Shown in pieces: positions 7,673 to 14,568 of a stretch of DNA of 14,568 nucleotides (positions are counted from its first letter, which is position 1; every line of letters starts with the position of its first letter). Made by a program: the position numbers and the translations under genes. Source of the DNA: Flavobacteriales bacterium (lineage in GTDB: Bacteria > Bacteroidota > Bacteroidia > Flavobacteriales_F > PHOS-HE28); contig JADZGG010000186.1 in NCBI GenBank assembly GCA_020854015.1, positions 1 to 14,568 of the forward strand. The letters are read 5' to 3'. The notes under the pieces are model-generated. The model was not told the DNA's origin and searched no databases. It worked only from the letters and a program-made list of their open reading frames with translations.

Positions 7673-8311
7673 ATGGCCGAGTTGGATGACAACACGCGTA
7701 CAGGCCTGCATGCTCTCGGCCTTGGGCTCCTCGTGATCGGGATCCCGGTGCTGATCGTTCAGTTCGTCGACATGTATCAGACCGTATCCGTCACCACGGA
7801 TCATCATACTCTGCAGATTTTTCGCAACGGCTATCTGCTACCCCAAAGTGGTCCACAGTTCTCTGTGGCCACGACAACACGAATGGAGCGCATCGGCATG
7901 GCCGCTCTGGCAGCGTTGCTGGCAGGTGGGGTGCTCGCGGTGATATCCTTCCCTTTTCGACGCTGGCTTTCCCCTTGGGCGGTGGGTCGCTGGTCAGCAT
8001 CGGTCATCTTCTTATTCTTCATGTGGTCGGCCTTGGCCCGTCCGCCCCGCAGCGTTCTCGTTGAGAAGGACAGCCTCACCATCGTGGATCACCCTACGCT
8101 CTTCGGCGACCTTACGCTTCCTTTCAGCACCATGGAACGGGTCAGCGTCACCTCTGAGTGGACATGGGAACAGGAGGAGCAGAAGGATGGACGCACCAAG
8201 CTCTTCGTGCGGAACGCAGAGCGTCGGATCGAGGTCGGCAGCACATCCGCGGACGACCGAAAGACCGACGCAGCGCTTTCCTTTCTTCGCAGGAACCCAA
8301 CAGCCGAATGA
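7673..8311 (+). CDS. Hypothetical membrane protein, three predicted helices and a C-terminal beta-rich domain
   Basis: A 212-residue protein I do not recognise as a named family. Hydrophobic segments at about 10-31, 72-92 and 103-121 look like transmembrane helices. Between the first and second lies a 40-residue polar stretch (VSVTTDHHTLQIFRNG). After the third, residues about 122-200 alternate like beta strands (SVLVEKDSLTIVD, TLPFSTMERVSVT, KLFVRNAERRIEVGS). This layout resembles bacterial PH-like (bPH) membrane proteins, but that is only a shape comparison. It starts 12 bases after the M42 stop, and its stop overlaps the next start as ATGA, so it is almost certainly co-transcribed and translationally coupled with the AI-2E family gene. 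GC and codon choice look like its neighbours. It is a real gene by context and composition; its function is unknown. Confidence 0.82.
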   Translation: MAELDDNTRTGLHALGLGLLVIGIPVLIVQFVDMYQTVSVTTDHHTLQIFRNGYLLPQSGPQFSVATTTRMERIGMAALAALLAGGVLAVISFPFRRWLSPWAVGRWSASVIFLFFMWSALARPPRSVLVEKDSLTIVDHPTLFGDLTLPFSTMERVSVTSEWTWEQEEQKDGRTKLFVRNAERRIEVGSTSADDRKTDAALSFLRRNPTAE

Positions 8312-9432
8312 TCACCGACCGCACCATCTCCGTTGGCCGCTTTCTGCACCTTGTGCTCATGCTGGCCATCCTCGCCATCGTGGGCTGGTTGCTGTTCACG
8401 TTGCGCGCGGTGCTCGTGCCCTTCCTGATCGCCTTGCTGCTTGCCTACTTGTTGGAGCCCGGTGTGCAGCGGGTGCAAAAGCTGGTGAAGAACCGCACGG
8501 CCGCCGTGAGCATCACCTTGCTGGTGCTCGCCCTGGTGATCACCGGCCTCTTCATGTTGCTGGTCCCGATGATCACCCATGAGGCACAGCACTTCGCCCG
8601 GCTGATGTCCGAGGAATTGCCGGCCTGGGAACAACAACTGCAGGACCAACCCCTGTTCCAAGAAGCGCTCCGGTCCATGGGCACCATCGATGTTCAGCAA
8701 TACCTCACCGGAGAGAACCTGATGAACGTGGCGAAAAAGGTGCTGCCCGGTTTCTGGCAAGGCCTGACCAATGTGTTCGGTTGGCTGCTCGGTCTTGTCG
8801 GTGTTTTCACAACCTTCATTTATCTGGTCTTCATCATGATCGATGAGGAACGGCTGAAGGCGAACTGGACGGTCCACATCCCAGCAACCTACCGCGACCG
8901 TGTGGTGGGCGTCGTGAACGACCTGGAGCGGGTGATGAACCTGTACTTCCGGGGTCAGTTGAAGATCGCCGGGATCATGTGCGTGCTGTACATCATCGGC
9001 TTCAGCCTCATGGGGCTTCCCATGGCCATCGTGCTCGGGTTGCTGGCCGGGTTGCTCAGCCTCATCCCGTACTTCGCTATCCTCAGCGTGGTGCCGGTGG
9101 CCTTCAGTGCTGGACTGCTGGCGCTCGACACACACGGCTCCTTCGCCACCATCATGGCACTGGCCTTGGTCGTTTACGCCGTCGTGCAGGGCATTGAAGG
9201 CTTCGTGCTCACGCCGTGGATCCAAGGGAAGAACACCGGTCTCCAGCCCGCCTACATCCTGCTCGCCTTGTCCGTTTGGGGCTCCTTGCTCGGTCTGGTC
9301 GGCATGATCATCGCCCTACCCATGACCACCCTCCTCATCTCGTACTACAATCGCTTCGTGCTGGAAGAAGAGGAGGTTCAGGAGGTCGCGGCACCGACCC
9401 CAACTCCGCCCGGACCTGCCGCCGAGACCTGA
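8308..9432 (+). CDS. AI-2E family transporter (PerM/UPF0118-like permease)
   Basis: A 374-residue inner-membrane protein of the AI-2E/PerM family. The usual pattern is visible: a cluster of three hydrophobic segments at the start (about 12-31, 33-51, 68-90, with LVPFLIALLLAYLLEP), a polar amphipathic domain of about 65 residues, then more helices, including FGWLLGLVGVFTTFIYLVFIM, GLLAGLLSLIPYFAILSVVP and the family-typical C-terminal VQGIEGFVLTPWIQGKNTGL with ALPMTTLLI. About eight membrane spans fit the family. Named for autoinducer-2 export by E. coli TqsA, the family also includes Na+/H+ antiporters and proteins of unknown substrate, so AI-2 transport should not be assumed. The start at 8308 overlaps the previous stop by four bases. 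A short acidic then Pro/Thr-rich tail (EEEEVQEVAAPTPTPPG) ends the protein. Confidence 0.93.
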   Translation: MITDRTISVGRFLHLVLMLAILAIVGWLLFTLRAVLVPFLIALLLAYLLEPGVQRVQKLVKNRTAAVSITLLVLALVITGLFMLLVPMITHEAQHFARLMSEELPAWEQQLQDQPLFQEALRSMGTIDVQQYLTGENLMNVAKKVLPGFWQGLTNVFGWLLGLVGVFTTFIYLVFIMIDEERLKANWTVHIPATYRDRVVGVVNDLERVMNLYFRGQLKIAGIMCVLYIIGFSLMGLPMAIVLGLLAGLLSLIPYFAILSVVPVAFSAGLLALDTHGSFATIMALALVVYAVVQGIEGFVLTPWIQGKNTGLQPAYILLALSVWGSLLGLVGMIIALPMTTLLISYYNRFVLEEEEVQEVAAPTPTPPGPAAET

Positions 9433-9445
9433 CCCCCATCGGGCT

Positions 9446-9453
9446 TACCTTGC
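9446..9453 (+). promoter_or_regulatory. weak candidate -7 box for the GNAT/glycosyltransferase pair
   Basis: TACCTTGC lies 11 bases before the GNAT start at 9465, in the 32-base gap after the AI-2E gene. It is a degenerate TAnnTT-G box with the same short distance to the start seen for other genes here. Read-through from the upstream unit is equally possible. Confidence 0.3.
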
Positions 9454-9464
9454 TTCTGTCCCCA

Positions 9465-9899
9465 ATGCCCATCCGCTTCATCACGGCACGCGAGATCTGG
9501 CCCCTACGCCACAAGGTGCTGCGTCCGCATATGACCCTGGCGGACTGCGACTATCCACATGACAATGACGCGGATACCTTCCACCTGGCCACCGTCGAAG
9601 AAGGGCGCATCCTCTGCATCGGCTCGTTCTACAAGGAGGACTGCCCATCGTTGAAAGGTGGGAAGCAACATCGGTTGCGGGGCATGGCCACGGAACCTGA
9701 ACTACGAGGAGCGGGCCTTGGTCGCAGCCTGATCCATTTCGCATTGGAGCATCTACGCGCGCGACAGGGCGAGCTGCTCTGGTGCAACGCCCGGGAGAAC
9801 GCCCTTCCCTTCTACGCGAAGCTCGGCTTCACCACCCATGGTGGCGAGTTCGACATCCCCGGCATCGGACCGCACTACTTGCTCTCGATCAAGGTTTGA
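9465..9899 (+). CDS. GNAT family N-acetyltransferase
   Basis: A 144-residue GNAT-fold acetyltransferase. Acetyl-CoA binding motif A is clear: RLRGMATEPELRGAGLGRSL (70-89), with the R-G-A-G-L-G loop that holds the pyrophosphate of CoA. Motif B follows as LLWCNARENALPFYAKLGF, the typical Asn and Tyr arrangement at the active site. The N-terminal part (LRHKVLRPHMTLADC, then an F-H-L-A-T strand and GSFYKEDCP) resembles a subgroup of small cytosolic GNAT proteins of unknown acceptor. The frame is open upstream to 9216 in the shadow of the permease gene, but the ATG at 9465 gives the normal family start. The stop overlaps the next gene's start by one base (TGATG), suggesting translational coupling with the glycosyltransferase. 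The acetyl acceptor cannot be predicted. Confidence 0.9.
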   Translation: MPIRFITAREIWPLRHKVLRPHMTLADCDYPHDNDADTFHLATVEEGRILCIGSFYKEDCPSLKGGKQHRLRGMATEPELRGAGLGRSLIHFALEHLRARQGELLWCNARENALPFYAKLGFTTHGGEFDIPGIGPHYLLSIKV

Positions 9900-11311
9900 T
9901 GCGCGCCCCTCTTCAACTTTCCGATCGCGCGCTCATCGCTCTGTTGTTGCTGCTGAACGCTGGATTGAAGTTGTGCTGGCTGGGCGTGAACGAACTGACG
10001 ATCGATGAACCCTTCACCGTGCATTGGTCTCAACAGTCGCTCAGCGACCTGTGGGCCATGTTTCGCACGGAGAACAATCCTCCGTTGTACTTTCTACTGA
10101 TCAAGGCCTGGAGCGCTTGCGTGCCTTTCGAGCCTGCCTGGTTGCGCGTGCCTTCGGCCGTGTTCAGCGCGCTGACCGTGTGGCCGCTCTATCTACTGGC
10201 GAACCGACTTTCAGGTCGCTCTGTGGCTCTGACCGCAGCACTGATCTTCACTTTCACCAACTACCACTACGGCTTCGCGCACGAAGTGCGGGCCTATGCG
10301 CTCTTTACCCTGCTGGCCACGACAGGCATGTGGTTGCTGGTGCGCGGGAAGGACAAGCCCAACAACGGTCTTCGGGCCATGCTCGGACTCTCTGCGTTGA
10401 ACGTGGTGCTCGTCTACACCCACTTCTTCGGTTGGCTGGCGATCGGGCTCCAGTTCCTCTGTGTGCTGGTACTCCCGGACCTGCGCCATCTGCGGCGGAA
10501 TTTCTCGATCGGACTGGGCATGACGGCCGCTTGGTACCTGCCCTATGCCACCATCTTTCTGGGCCGCTTGGGCAGCAGCGTTGCACATGGCACTTGGGTG
10601 GAGCCGCCGGTGCCAGAGGAACTCTACAACATGTTGTGGCGCTGGAGCAACGCGCCAGTGGTGGTGATCGCCTTCCTTCTGCTCATCATGATCGGTGCTT
10701 GGCGATCGAAGTTGACCGGACCGGGAATACGTCTCGCTTCGCTGTGGGTTGTCGTTCCACTTCTGGGCATGTTCGCTGTGAGCTTCCAGGTGCCGATGTT
10801 CCTGGATCGTTATCTGGTCTACGTGGCACCGGGATTCGCCATGCTGGTGGCGGTGTGCATCGGGTCCGTATCTCAAGACCTTCGCGTTTCCATTGGCGTT
10901 TCGGCAATGGCGATCATCGGCATGGTGGCAACATTCACACCGTGGAAGGACAATGGTCGGCACCCTTCGCAGGTGGTGAGGCAGGTGCACGAATGGCGTT
11001 CGGGAGCCGTCATCCTTCAACCGCCGTGGTACGACCTCACCTTCTTGTACGCATCGGACCCCAACGAGTGCTTCACCTTACCCGGAGCTGAGCGGTCCTT
11101 CTGTATGGGCAAAGGTTTCCTATGGACCGCAGAGGACGCAGCTTCGTTGCCCATAGACCCTTCTGCCGAAGAACAGGTGGTACTGGTGGATGCCGGTGCT
11201 TCCTTGGTGGACCCTTCCGGCTCGGTGAAAGCGGCCCTACGTGCTGCACTTCCTCAAGTGGATTCCGTAGAGGCCGACCATCGCGTTTGGGTGTACCGGT
11301 TCCGGCATTGA
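9899..11311 (+). CDS. GT-C family glycosyltransferase (GT39/ArnT/PMT_2-like)
   Basis: A 470-residue polytopic inner-membrane protein resembling dolichyl/polyprenyl-phosphate-sugar glycosyltransferases of the PMT_2 group. After a first helix (about 10-29) comes the acidic periplasmic-loop motif ELTIDEPFT (D36, E37), the place of the catalytic Asp in GT-C enzymes, then ENNPPLYFLLIKAW (58-71), a family hallmark. About ten more hydrophobic segments follow, including FAHEVRAYALFTLLATTG, and a soluble periplasmic C-terminal part (about 360-470). Such enzymes move a sugar from an undecaprenyl-phosphate carrier to lipid, glycan or protein on the periplasmic side. Donor and acceptor are unknown; no lipid A or O-antigen genes are nearby. 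The ATG at 9899 overlaps the GNAT stop by one base; the upstream extension of the frame is a shadow of that gene. Confidence 0.88.
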   Translation: MRAPLQLSDRALIALLLLLNAGLKLCWLGVNELTIDEPFTVHWSQQSLSDLWAMFRTENNPPLYFLLIKAWSACVPFEPAWLRVPSAVFSALTVWPLYLLANRLSGRSVALTAALIFTFTNYHYGFAHEVRAYALFTLLATTGMWLLVRGKDKPNNGLRAMLGLSALNVVLVYTHFFGWLAIGLQFLCVLVLPDLRHLRRNFSIGLGMTAAWYLPYATIFLGRLGSSVAHGTWVEPPVPEELYNMLWRWSNAPVVVIAFLLLIMIGAWRSKLTGPGIRLASLWVVVPLLGMFAVSFQVPMFLDRYLVYVAPGFAMLVAVCIGSVSQDLRVSIGVSAMAIIGMVATFTPWKDNGRHPSQVVRQVHEWRSGAVILQPPWYDLTFLYASDPNECFTLPGAERSFCMGKGFLWTAEDAASLPIDPSAEEQVVLVDAGASLVDPSGSVKAALRAALPQVDSVEADHRVWVYRFRH

Positions 11312-11383
11312 TCGCTCCCTCAACAGTTTATCCCGGATCCCAACCGCTCATGGAACGGAACGGGGCCGCGTGTCTGCCGCGAT

Positions 11384-11391
11384 CAACTTCG
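11384..11391 (+). promoter_or_regulatory. weak candidate -7 box for the S9 peptidase gene
   Basis: CAACTTCG followed by C differs from the local TAnnTTCGC form only in its first base. It ends 26 bases before the ATG at 11418, in the 106-base gap after the glycosyltransferase gene. No clear -33 element or terminator is seen in that gap. Confidence 0.3.
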
Positions 11392-11417
11392 CGGGCACTT
11401 TCACCCCAACCATCCAC

Positions 11418-13388
11418 ATGAAGAACCGATCGATCGTACCGTTGATCGCTGGCTTGGCCTTGCTGGCAGCTTGCGGACAACCGGAGAAGAAGGCCGAGGT
11501 CAAGCTCGAACCGCCTCCCAACATCCCCATGGAGGACTTCTTCAAGAACCCGGAGAAGAGCGGCTACCGCATCAGCCCGGACGGCCAGTACTTCGCTTTC
11601 CGAGCACCTTGGAAGAACCGCATGAACATCTTCGTCCAGAAGGTGGGCGATACGTCCGCCGTGCAGGTCACGGCCGACACGGTGCGTGACATCAGCGGTT
11701 ACTTCTGGAAAGGAGATCGCTTGTTGTACAGCCGCGATATCAATGGTGATGAGAACTTCATCGTGTTCAGCGCCAGCATCGATGGAAAGGACTCCAAGGC
11801 CCTGACCCCTGAAAAGGGTGTACGCGCCGGTATCATGGACGACCTGCACAATGTGCCGGGCATGGAACGGACCGTGATGGTGCAGATGAATCAACGCAAT
11901 CCGCAGGTCTTCGACCCATACCTCTGCGACATTGTGACCGGTGACCTGAAGCCCTTGTACGACAATAGCAAGGAGAACTTCGAGAACTGGATGACCGACC
12001 ACTCTGGCACCATCCGCTTCGCCACCAAGACCGATGGGACGGACAACGTGACCTACTACCGGGCCACCGAGAAGGAGCCCTTCACCGAGTACATGCGCAC
12101 CGGCTACAAGGACAGCTGGAATCCTTTGATGTTCACCTTCGACAACAAGAACCTGATCGTGAGCCACAACCTGAACGGTCGCGACAAGACCGCCGTTGTG
12201 GAATGGGACCTCGCCGCCAAGAAGGAGACCAAATTGATCCACGAGAACCCTGACTTCGATGTGAGCGGTGTTGACTACAGCCGCAAGCGTCAGGTGTTGA
12301 CCATGATCACATGGGAAGGGGTGAAGGCCGAGAAGCACATCCTCGACGACAAGACCAAGGCCCTCTACAGTTTCTTGGAGGGTAAGTTCCCAGGGTATGA
12401 AGTGGCCGTGGCCAGCGAGAGCGACGACGAGACCAAACGCACGGTCTGGGTGGGTAGCGACAAGGTGACCGGACGATTCTACTACCACCAGGACGGTTCC
12501 GACGACCTGAAGCTGCTTTGCGACCGCACGCCTTGGTTGAAGGAAGAGCAACTGGCCGACATGATGCCCATCACCTACACGAGCCGGGACGGCATGACGA
12601 TCCACGGCTATCTGACGCTGCCGAAGGGCCGGGCCAAGGAGAACCTGCCCGTGGTGGTGAACCCGCACGGTGGCCCTTGGGCGCGTGATGGCTGGGGCTT
12701 CAACAACGAGGTTCAGTTCCTCGCGAACCGCGGCTATGCCGTCCTGCAGATGGACTTCCGCGGTAGCACCGGCTACGGTCGCAAGCACTGGGAATCGAGC
12801 TTCAAGCAGTGGGGCAAGACCATGCAGAACGACATTACCGACGGCGTGGACTGGCTGGTGAAGCAGGGTATCGCGGACCCCAAGCGTGTCGCCATCTACG
12901 GTGGCAGCTACGGAGGCTACGCTACGCTCGCGGGCATCACCTACACCCCCGACCTGTACGCCTGCGCAGTGGACTATGTGGGCGTGAGCAACCTGTTCAC
13001 CTTCATGCAAACGGTACCCCCTTATTGGGAAGCCTGGCGGAAGCAGATGTACGAGATGGTGGGTGACCCTGCCAAGGATAGCCTGGCCATGCGCGAAGCC
13101 AGCCCCGTGTTCCACATGGACAAGGTGAAGTGCCCGCTATTCATCGCGCAGGGCGCCAACGACCCTCGTGTGAACAAGGCCGAAAGCGACCAAGTGGTGG
13201 CCGCCCTCAAGGCCCGTGGCATCGAGGTGGAGTACATGGTGAAGGACAACGAAGGCCACGGCTTCCACAACGAGGAGAACCGCTTCGACTTCTACGGTGC
13301 CATGGAGAAGTTCCTGGACCAGCACATCGGTAACGGCTACAAAGGCGCAGCCGCGGCGGACAGCACATCCGCGAAGAAAGCGGCGTAG
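11418..13388 (+). CDS. S9 family peptidase (prolyl oligopeptidase type), predicted lipoprotein
   Basis: A 656-residue serine peptidase of the prolyl oligopeptidase/DPP-IV clan. The N-terminal signal peptide ends in a lipobox LAAC with lipidated Cys19 (MKNRSIVPLIAGLALLAAC), so the protein should be anchored to a membrane facing the periplasm or surface. Residues about 35-380 form the propeller half (YRISPDGQYFAF, FWKGDRLLYSRDINGDENF). The alpha/beta hydrolase half follows: HGGPWARDGWGF near the oxyanion region, nucleophile S497 in YGGSYGGYA, D582 in GANDPRV, and H614 in NEGHGFHNEENR. The catalytic triad is complete, so an active enzyme cutting short peptides is expected; exact specificity is open. 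The frame begins at 11370, but the ATG at 11418 starts the signal peptide. A low-complexity Ala/Ser/Lys tail of about 15 residues ends the protein, beyond the usual fold. An intrinsic terminator follows. Confidence 0.95.
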   Translation: MKNRSIVPLIAGLALLAACGQPEKKAEVKLEPPPNIPMEDFFKNPEKSGYRISPDGQYFAFRAPWKNRMNIFVQKVGDTSAVQVTADTVRDISGYFWKGDRLLYSRDINGDENFIVFSASIDGKDSKALTPEKGVRAGIMDDLHNVPGMERTVMVQMNQRNPQVFDPYLCDIVTGDLKPLYDNSKENFENWMTDHSGTIRFATKTDGTDNVTYYRATEKEPFTEYMRTGYKDSWNPLMFTFDNKNLIVSHNLNGRDKTAVVEWDLAAKKETKLIHENPDFDVSGVDYSRKRQVLTMITWEGVKAEKHILDDKTKALYSFLEGKFPGYEVAVASESDDETKRTVWVGSDKVTGRFYYHQDGSDDLKLLCDRTPWLKEEQLADMMPITYTSRDGMTIHGYLTLPKGRAKENLPVVVNPHGGPWARDGWGFNNEVQFLANRGYAVLQMDFRGSTGYGRKHWESSFKQWGKTMQNDITDGVDWLVKQGIADPKRVAIYGGSYGGYATLAGITYTPDLYACAVDYVGVSNLFTFMQTVPPYWEAWRKQMYEMVGDPAKDSLAMREASPVFHMDKVKCPLFIAQGANDPRVNKAESDQVVAALKARGIEVEYMVKDNEGHGFHNEENRFDFYGAMEKFLDQHIGNGYKGAAAADSTSAKKAA

Positions 13389-13411
13389 GTCAACCGATCC
13401 GATCGATATAG

Positions 13412-13447
13412 GCGGCGCTCTCCATTCGGGGGGCGCCGCTCTATTTT
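13412..13447 (+). terminator. Rho-independent terminator after the S9 peptidase gene
   Basis: A 12-pair GC-rich stem (13412-13423 with 13428-13439, two G-U wobbles) with a four-base ATTC loop is followed directly by TCTATTTT (13440-13447). This is a textbook intrinsic terminator, 23 bases after the S9 peptidase stop. Its T tract overlaps the candidate -7 box of the next gene. Confidence 0.8.
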
Positions 13448-13449
13448 CG
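13442..13449 (+). promoter_or_regulatory. candidate -7 box overlapping the terminator T tract
   Basis: TATTTTCG matches TAnnTTTG except for C at one position. It ends four bases before the ATG at 13454 and overlaps the preceding terminator's T tract. A start of transcription 6-7 bases further on would fall within or after that ATG, which would favour translation from the in-frame ATG at 13475. Confidence 0.35.
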
Positions 13450-13453
13450 GACC

Positions 13454-13960
13454 ATGGAGCGGGATGCATTGACCATGGAAGTGATCCAGCAGTCGATTCG
13501 TCGGCTGCAGGAAGGGCAGGAACGGATCCACCGCTGTGCCGGGTTGCTCGATGATGGACAGCTCTGGCATCGCGCGAACCCGAACGTGGTGAGCGTCGGC
13601 AACCTGGTGCTGCATCTCTGCGGCAATGTGGGGCAATGGATCAATGCTGCGCTAGGGAACCGGCCGGATGGTCGACAACGCCAGCATGAGTTCGACCTTC
13701 CAACAATGGACCGACGTCAGCTGTTGGAGCGATTGGATGCCACGCTCGTCACAGCCTTCGACGTGATCGGTGGCCTTTCCGCCCGGGACCTCACACGCAC
13801 GTGGAATGTGCAGGGCTTTCAAGAATCGGGCTTGGCGATCGTCCTCCATGTAGTGGAGCACTTCAGCTATCATGTGGGGCAGATCACGCTGCACACCAAA
13901 TTATTGAAGGACCTTGACACCGGCTACTACGCCGGGCAGGATCTGGAGCGGAAAGGCTGA
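13454..13960 (+). CDS. DinB-like (DUF1572-type) four-helix-bundle protein
   Basis: A 168-residue (or 161 if started at the in-frame ATG 13475) DinB/YfiT-superfamily protein. Visible features: GNLVLHLCGNVGQWI (49-63) with H54, and LHVVEHFSYHVGQI (131-144) with H132, H136 and H140. H54, H136 and H140 are plausible ligands of the single divalent metal typical of this fold. The family forms four-helix bundles; some members are thiol-dependent transferases using bacillithiol or mycothiol, but most, including DUF1572-type proteins, have no known reaction. No signal peptide is seen, so it is probably cytosolic. The helix starting at MEVIQQSIRRL fits the family N-terminus and supports 13475 as start; the longer form is given because it is the first ATG. 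It stands alone after a terminator. C56, next to the metal site, might matter for thiol chemistry, but this is a guess. Confidence 0.88.
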   Translation: MERDALTMEVIQQSIRRLQEGQERIHRCAGLLDDGQLWHRANPNVVSVGNLVLHLCGNVGQWINAALGNRPDGRQRQHEFDLPTMDRRQLLERLDATLVTAFDVIGGLSARDLTRTWNVQGFQESGLAIVLHVVEHFSYHVGQITLHTKLLKDLDTGYYAGQDLERKG

Positions 13961-14091
13961 ACGATGTCGCAGGCTTCCCGGACACCGGACCGATCATGCT
14001 TTACGTCCTTCCGTTGGTGAGCTTGCCACAAGTTCCCAAGAATGACGTGAACTGAATGACCGTCAGGGTGTTGAGGAGATGACGCTTCGCC

Positions 14092-14099
14092 TAACTTGC
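14092..14099 (+). promoter_or_regulatory. candidate promoter (-7 box) for the lamin-tail-domain gene
   Basis: TAACTTGC, a degenerate TAnnTTTG box, ends 26 bases before the ATG at 14126. A TTG at 14071-14073 lies 18 bases upstream of the box, within the normal spacing for a Bacteroidetes -33 element, so this is the only site here with both parts visible. The rest of the 13961-14125 gap shows no gene. Confidence 0.4.
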
Positions 14100-14125
14100 A
14101 CCTGTAACCGACCATTGCCGCCCCT

Positions 14126-14568
14126 ATGAACCTGACCAACGGACTGCTGCTTCTCGGTTCCCTGCTCAGCTTGTCCAGCGTTCGCGCGCAGATCGTCGTG
14201 AACGAGGTTTGCGCTTCGAACATGAGCGTGAACGCGGACAACAACGGGGAGTTCGAGGACTGGATCGAGCTGTACAATACCTCGGGGGCCGTGGTGGACA
14301 TCAGCGGTTGGTGGTTGAGCGACAACCCTTCGAACCCTCAGAAATGGGCTGTACCCGCAGGCACAACGGTACCTGCCAATGGACACCGCATCGTGTTCTG
14401 CAGCGGTCGTGACGTTTCCGGAGGCGGCTTTCTGCACACCAACTTCAAGATCACGCAGAGCGATCAGGACCACGCGGTGCTATCGAACCCAGGCGGCACC
14501 ATCATCGACGACTTCGCCTTCACCCTTGGCAACCGCTGCCAGACCGACCATAGCCGGGGGCGCGTCAC
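14126..14568 (+). CDS. Secreted lamin-tail-domain (LTD) protein, 3' end beyond the window
   Basis: The first 147 codons of an open frame that runs off the right edge without a stop. It starts with a signal peptide (MNLTNGLLLLGSLLSLSSVRA, then Q-I-V-V-N-E), followed by a lamin tail domain at about 23-135: VVNEVCASN, then GEFEDWIELYNTSG (39-52), ISGWWLSDN, WAVPAGTTVPANGHRIVFC, and LSNPGGTIIDDFAF. In Bacteroidota, LTD domains commonly head large exported proteins that continue into CotH-like, chitobiase-like or further LTD repeats and end in a T9SS sorting domain; the phrase QTDHSRGR just after the domain is what often precedes such parts. None of those are visible here. The LTD is an immunoglobulin-like binding or adhesion module, not an enzyme. 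Family assignment of the visible part is good; the overall function is open. Confidence 0.85.
   Translation, partial: MNLTNGLLLLGSLLSLSSVRAQIVVNEVCASNMSVNADNNGEFEDWIELYNTSGAVVDISGWWLSDNPSNPQKWAVPAGTTVPANGHRIVFCSGRDVSGGGFLHTNFKITQSDQDHAVLSNPGGTIIDDFAFTLGNRCQTDHSRGRV

Noticed and set aside
8089..9225. 378-codon minus-strand open frame rich in His, Gln and Glu
   Set aside because: Complement of hydrophobic membrane-protein codons in the AI-2E gene; composition is an artefact, with no domain.
11328..13115. 595-codon minus-strand open frame opposite the S9 peptidase gene
   Set aside because: It mirrors the peptidase reading frame, is overfilled with His, Val, Leu and Gly, and has no domain motif. 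Long antisense frames are expected from the strong codon bias of GC-rich genes.
14019..14035. Seven-pair hairpin (GAGCTTG-CCA-CAAGTTC) after the DinB-like gene
   Set aside because: It includes a G-U pair and is followed by no T tract; chance occurrence is likely.

Overview
The window looks like ordinary chromosomal DNA of a high-GC member of the Bacteroidota, probably Flavobacteriales or a relative. The evidence is: two or more secreted proteins with Bacteroidota-type signal peptides, one carrying a type A type IX secretion (T9SS) C-terminal sorting domain; an OmpA-family protein with the TPR / beta-propeller / carboxypeptidase-regulatory-like / OmpA order of the T9SS component PorE; a standalone MnmD; and short upstream boxes that resemble the Bacteroidetes -7 element TAnnTTTG. 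No phage, plasmid, insertion-sequence, CRISPR, rRNA or tRNA signal was found. There is no stretch over 300 bases without a gene; the longest gap is 165 bases (13961-14125), and positions 1-53 hold nothing I can name.

Layout, left to right. (1) Minus strand, 54-1234: mnmD followed by a NUDIX hydrolase gene, 32 bases apart. (2) Plus strand, 1266-4355: a 1029-residue secreted Asp-box beta-propeller protein with a PKD domain, a cysteine-bearing GDGICC domain and a T9SS sorting domain. It diverges from mnmD across only 31 bases that hold two abutting, opposed -7-like boxes. (3) A strong hairpin (4370-4408) separates it from the convergent PorE-like OmpA gene (minus, 4432-6426). (4) Divergent from that, a plus-strand run: M42 aminopeptidase, an unknown three-helix membrane protein, and an AI-2E/PerM family permease, the last two overlapping by ATGA. 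(5) A GNAT acetyltransferase and a GT-C (family 39-like) glycosyltransferase overlapping by one base. (6) An S9 prolyl-oligopeptidase-family lipoprotein, ended by a textbook intrinsic terminator. (7) A DinB-like protein whose -7-like box overlaps that terminator's T tract. (8) The 5' part of a secreted lamin-tail-domain protein that runs off the right edge.

Functionally this is a mix of housekeeping (tRNA wobble modification, nucleotide hydrolysis, peptide turnover) and cell-envelope or export functions. The propeller protein is a likely T9SS cargo, the OmpA protein may anchor envelope machinery to peptidoglycan, and the S9 lipoprotein and M42 enzyme could act at successive stages of peptide degradation. 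I did not find a convincing new multi-gene system. The points most worth a second look are the TAnnTTCGC-type promoter boxes, the PorE-like protein without a lipobox, the GDGICC domain, the unannotated membrane gene next to the AI-2E permease, and the terminator/promoter overlap before the DinB gene.
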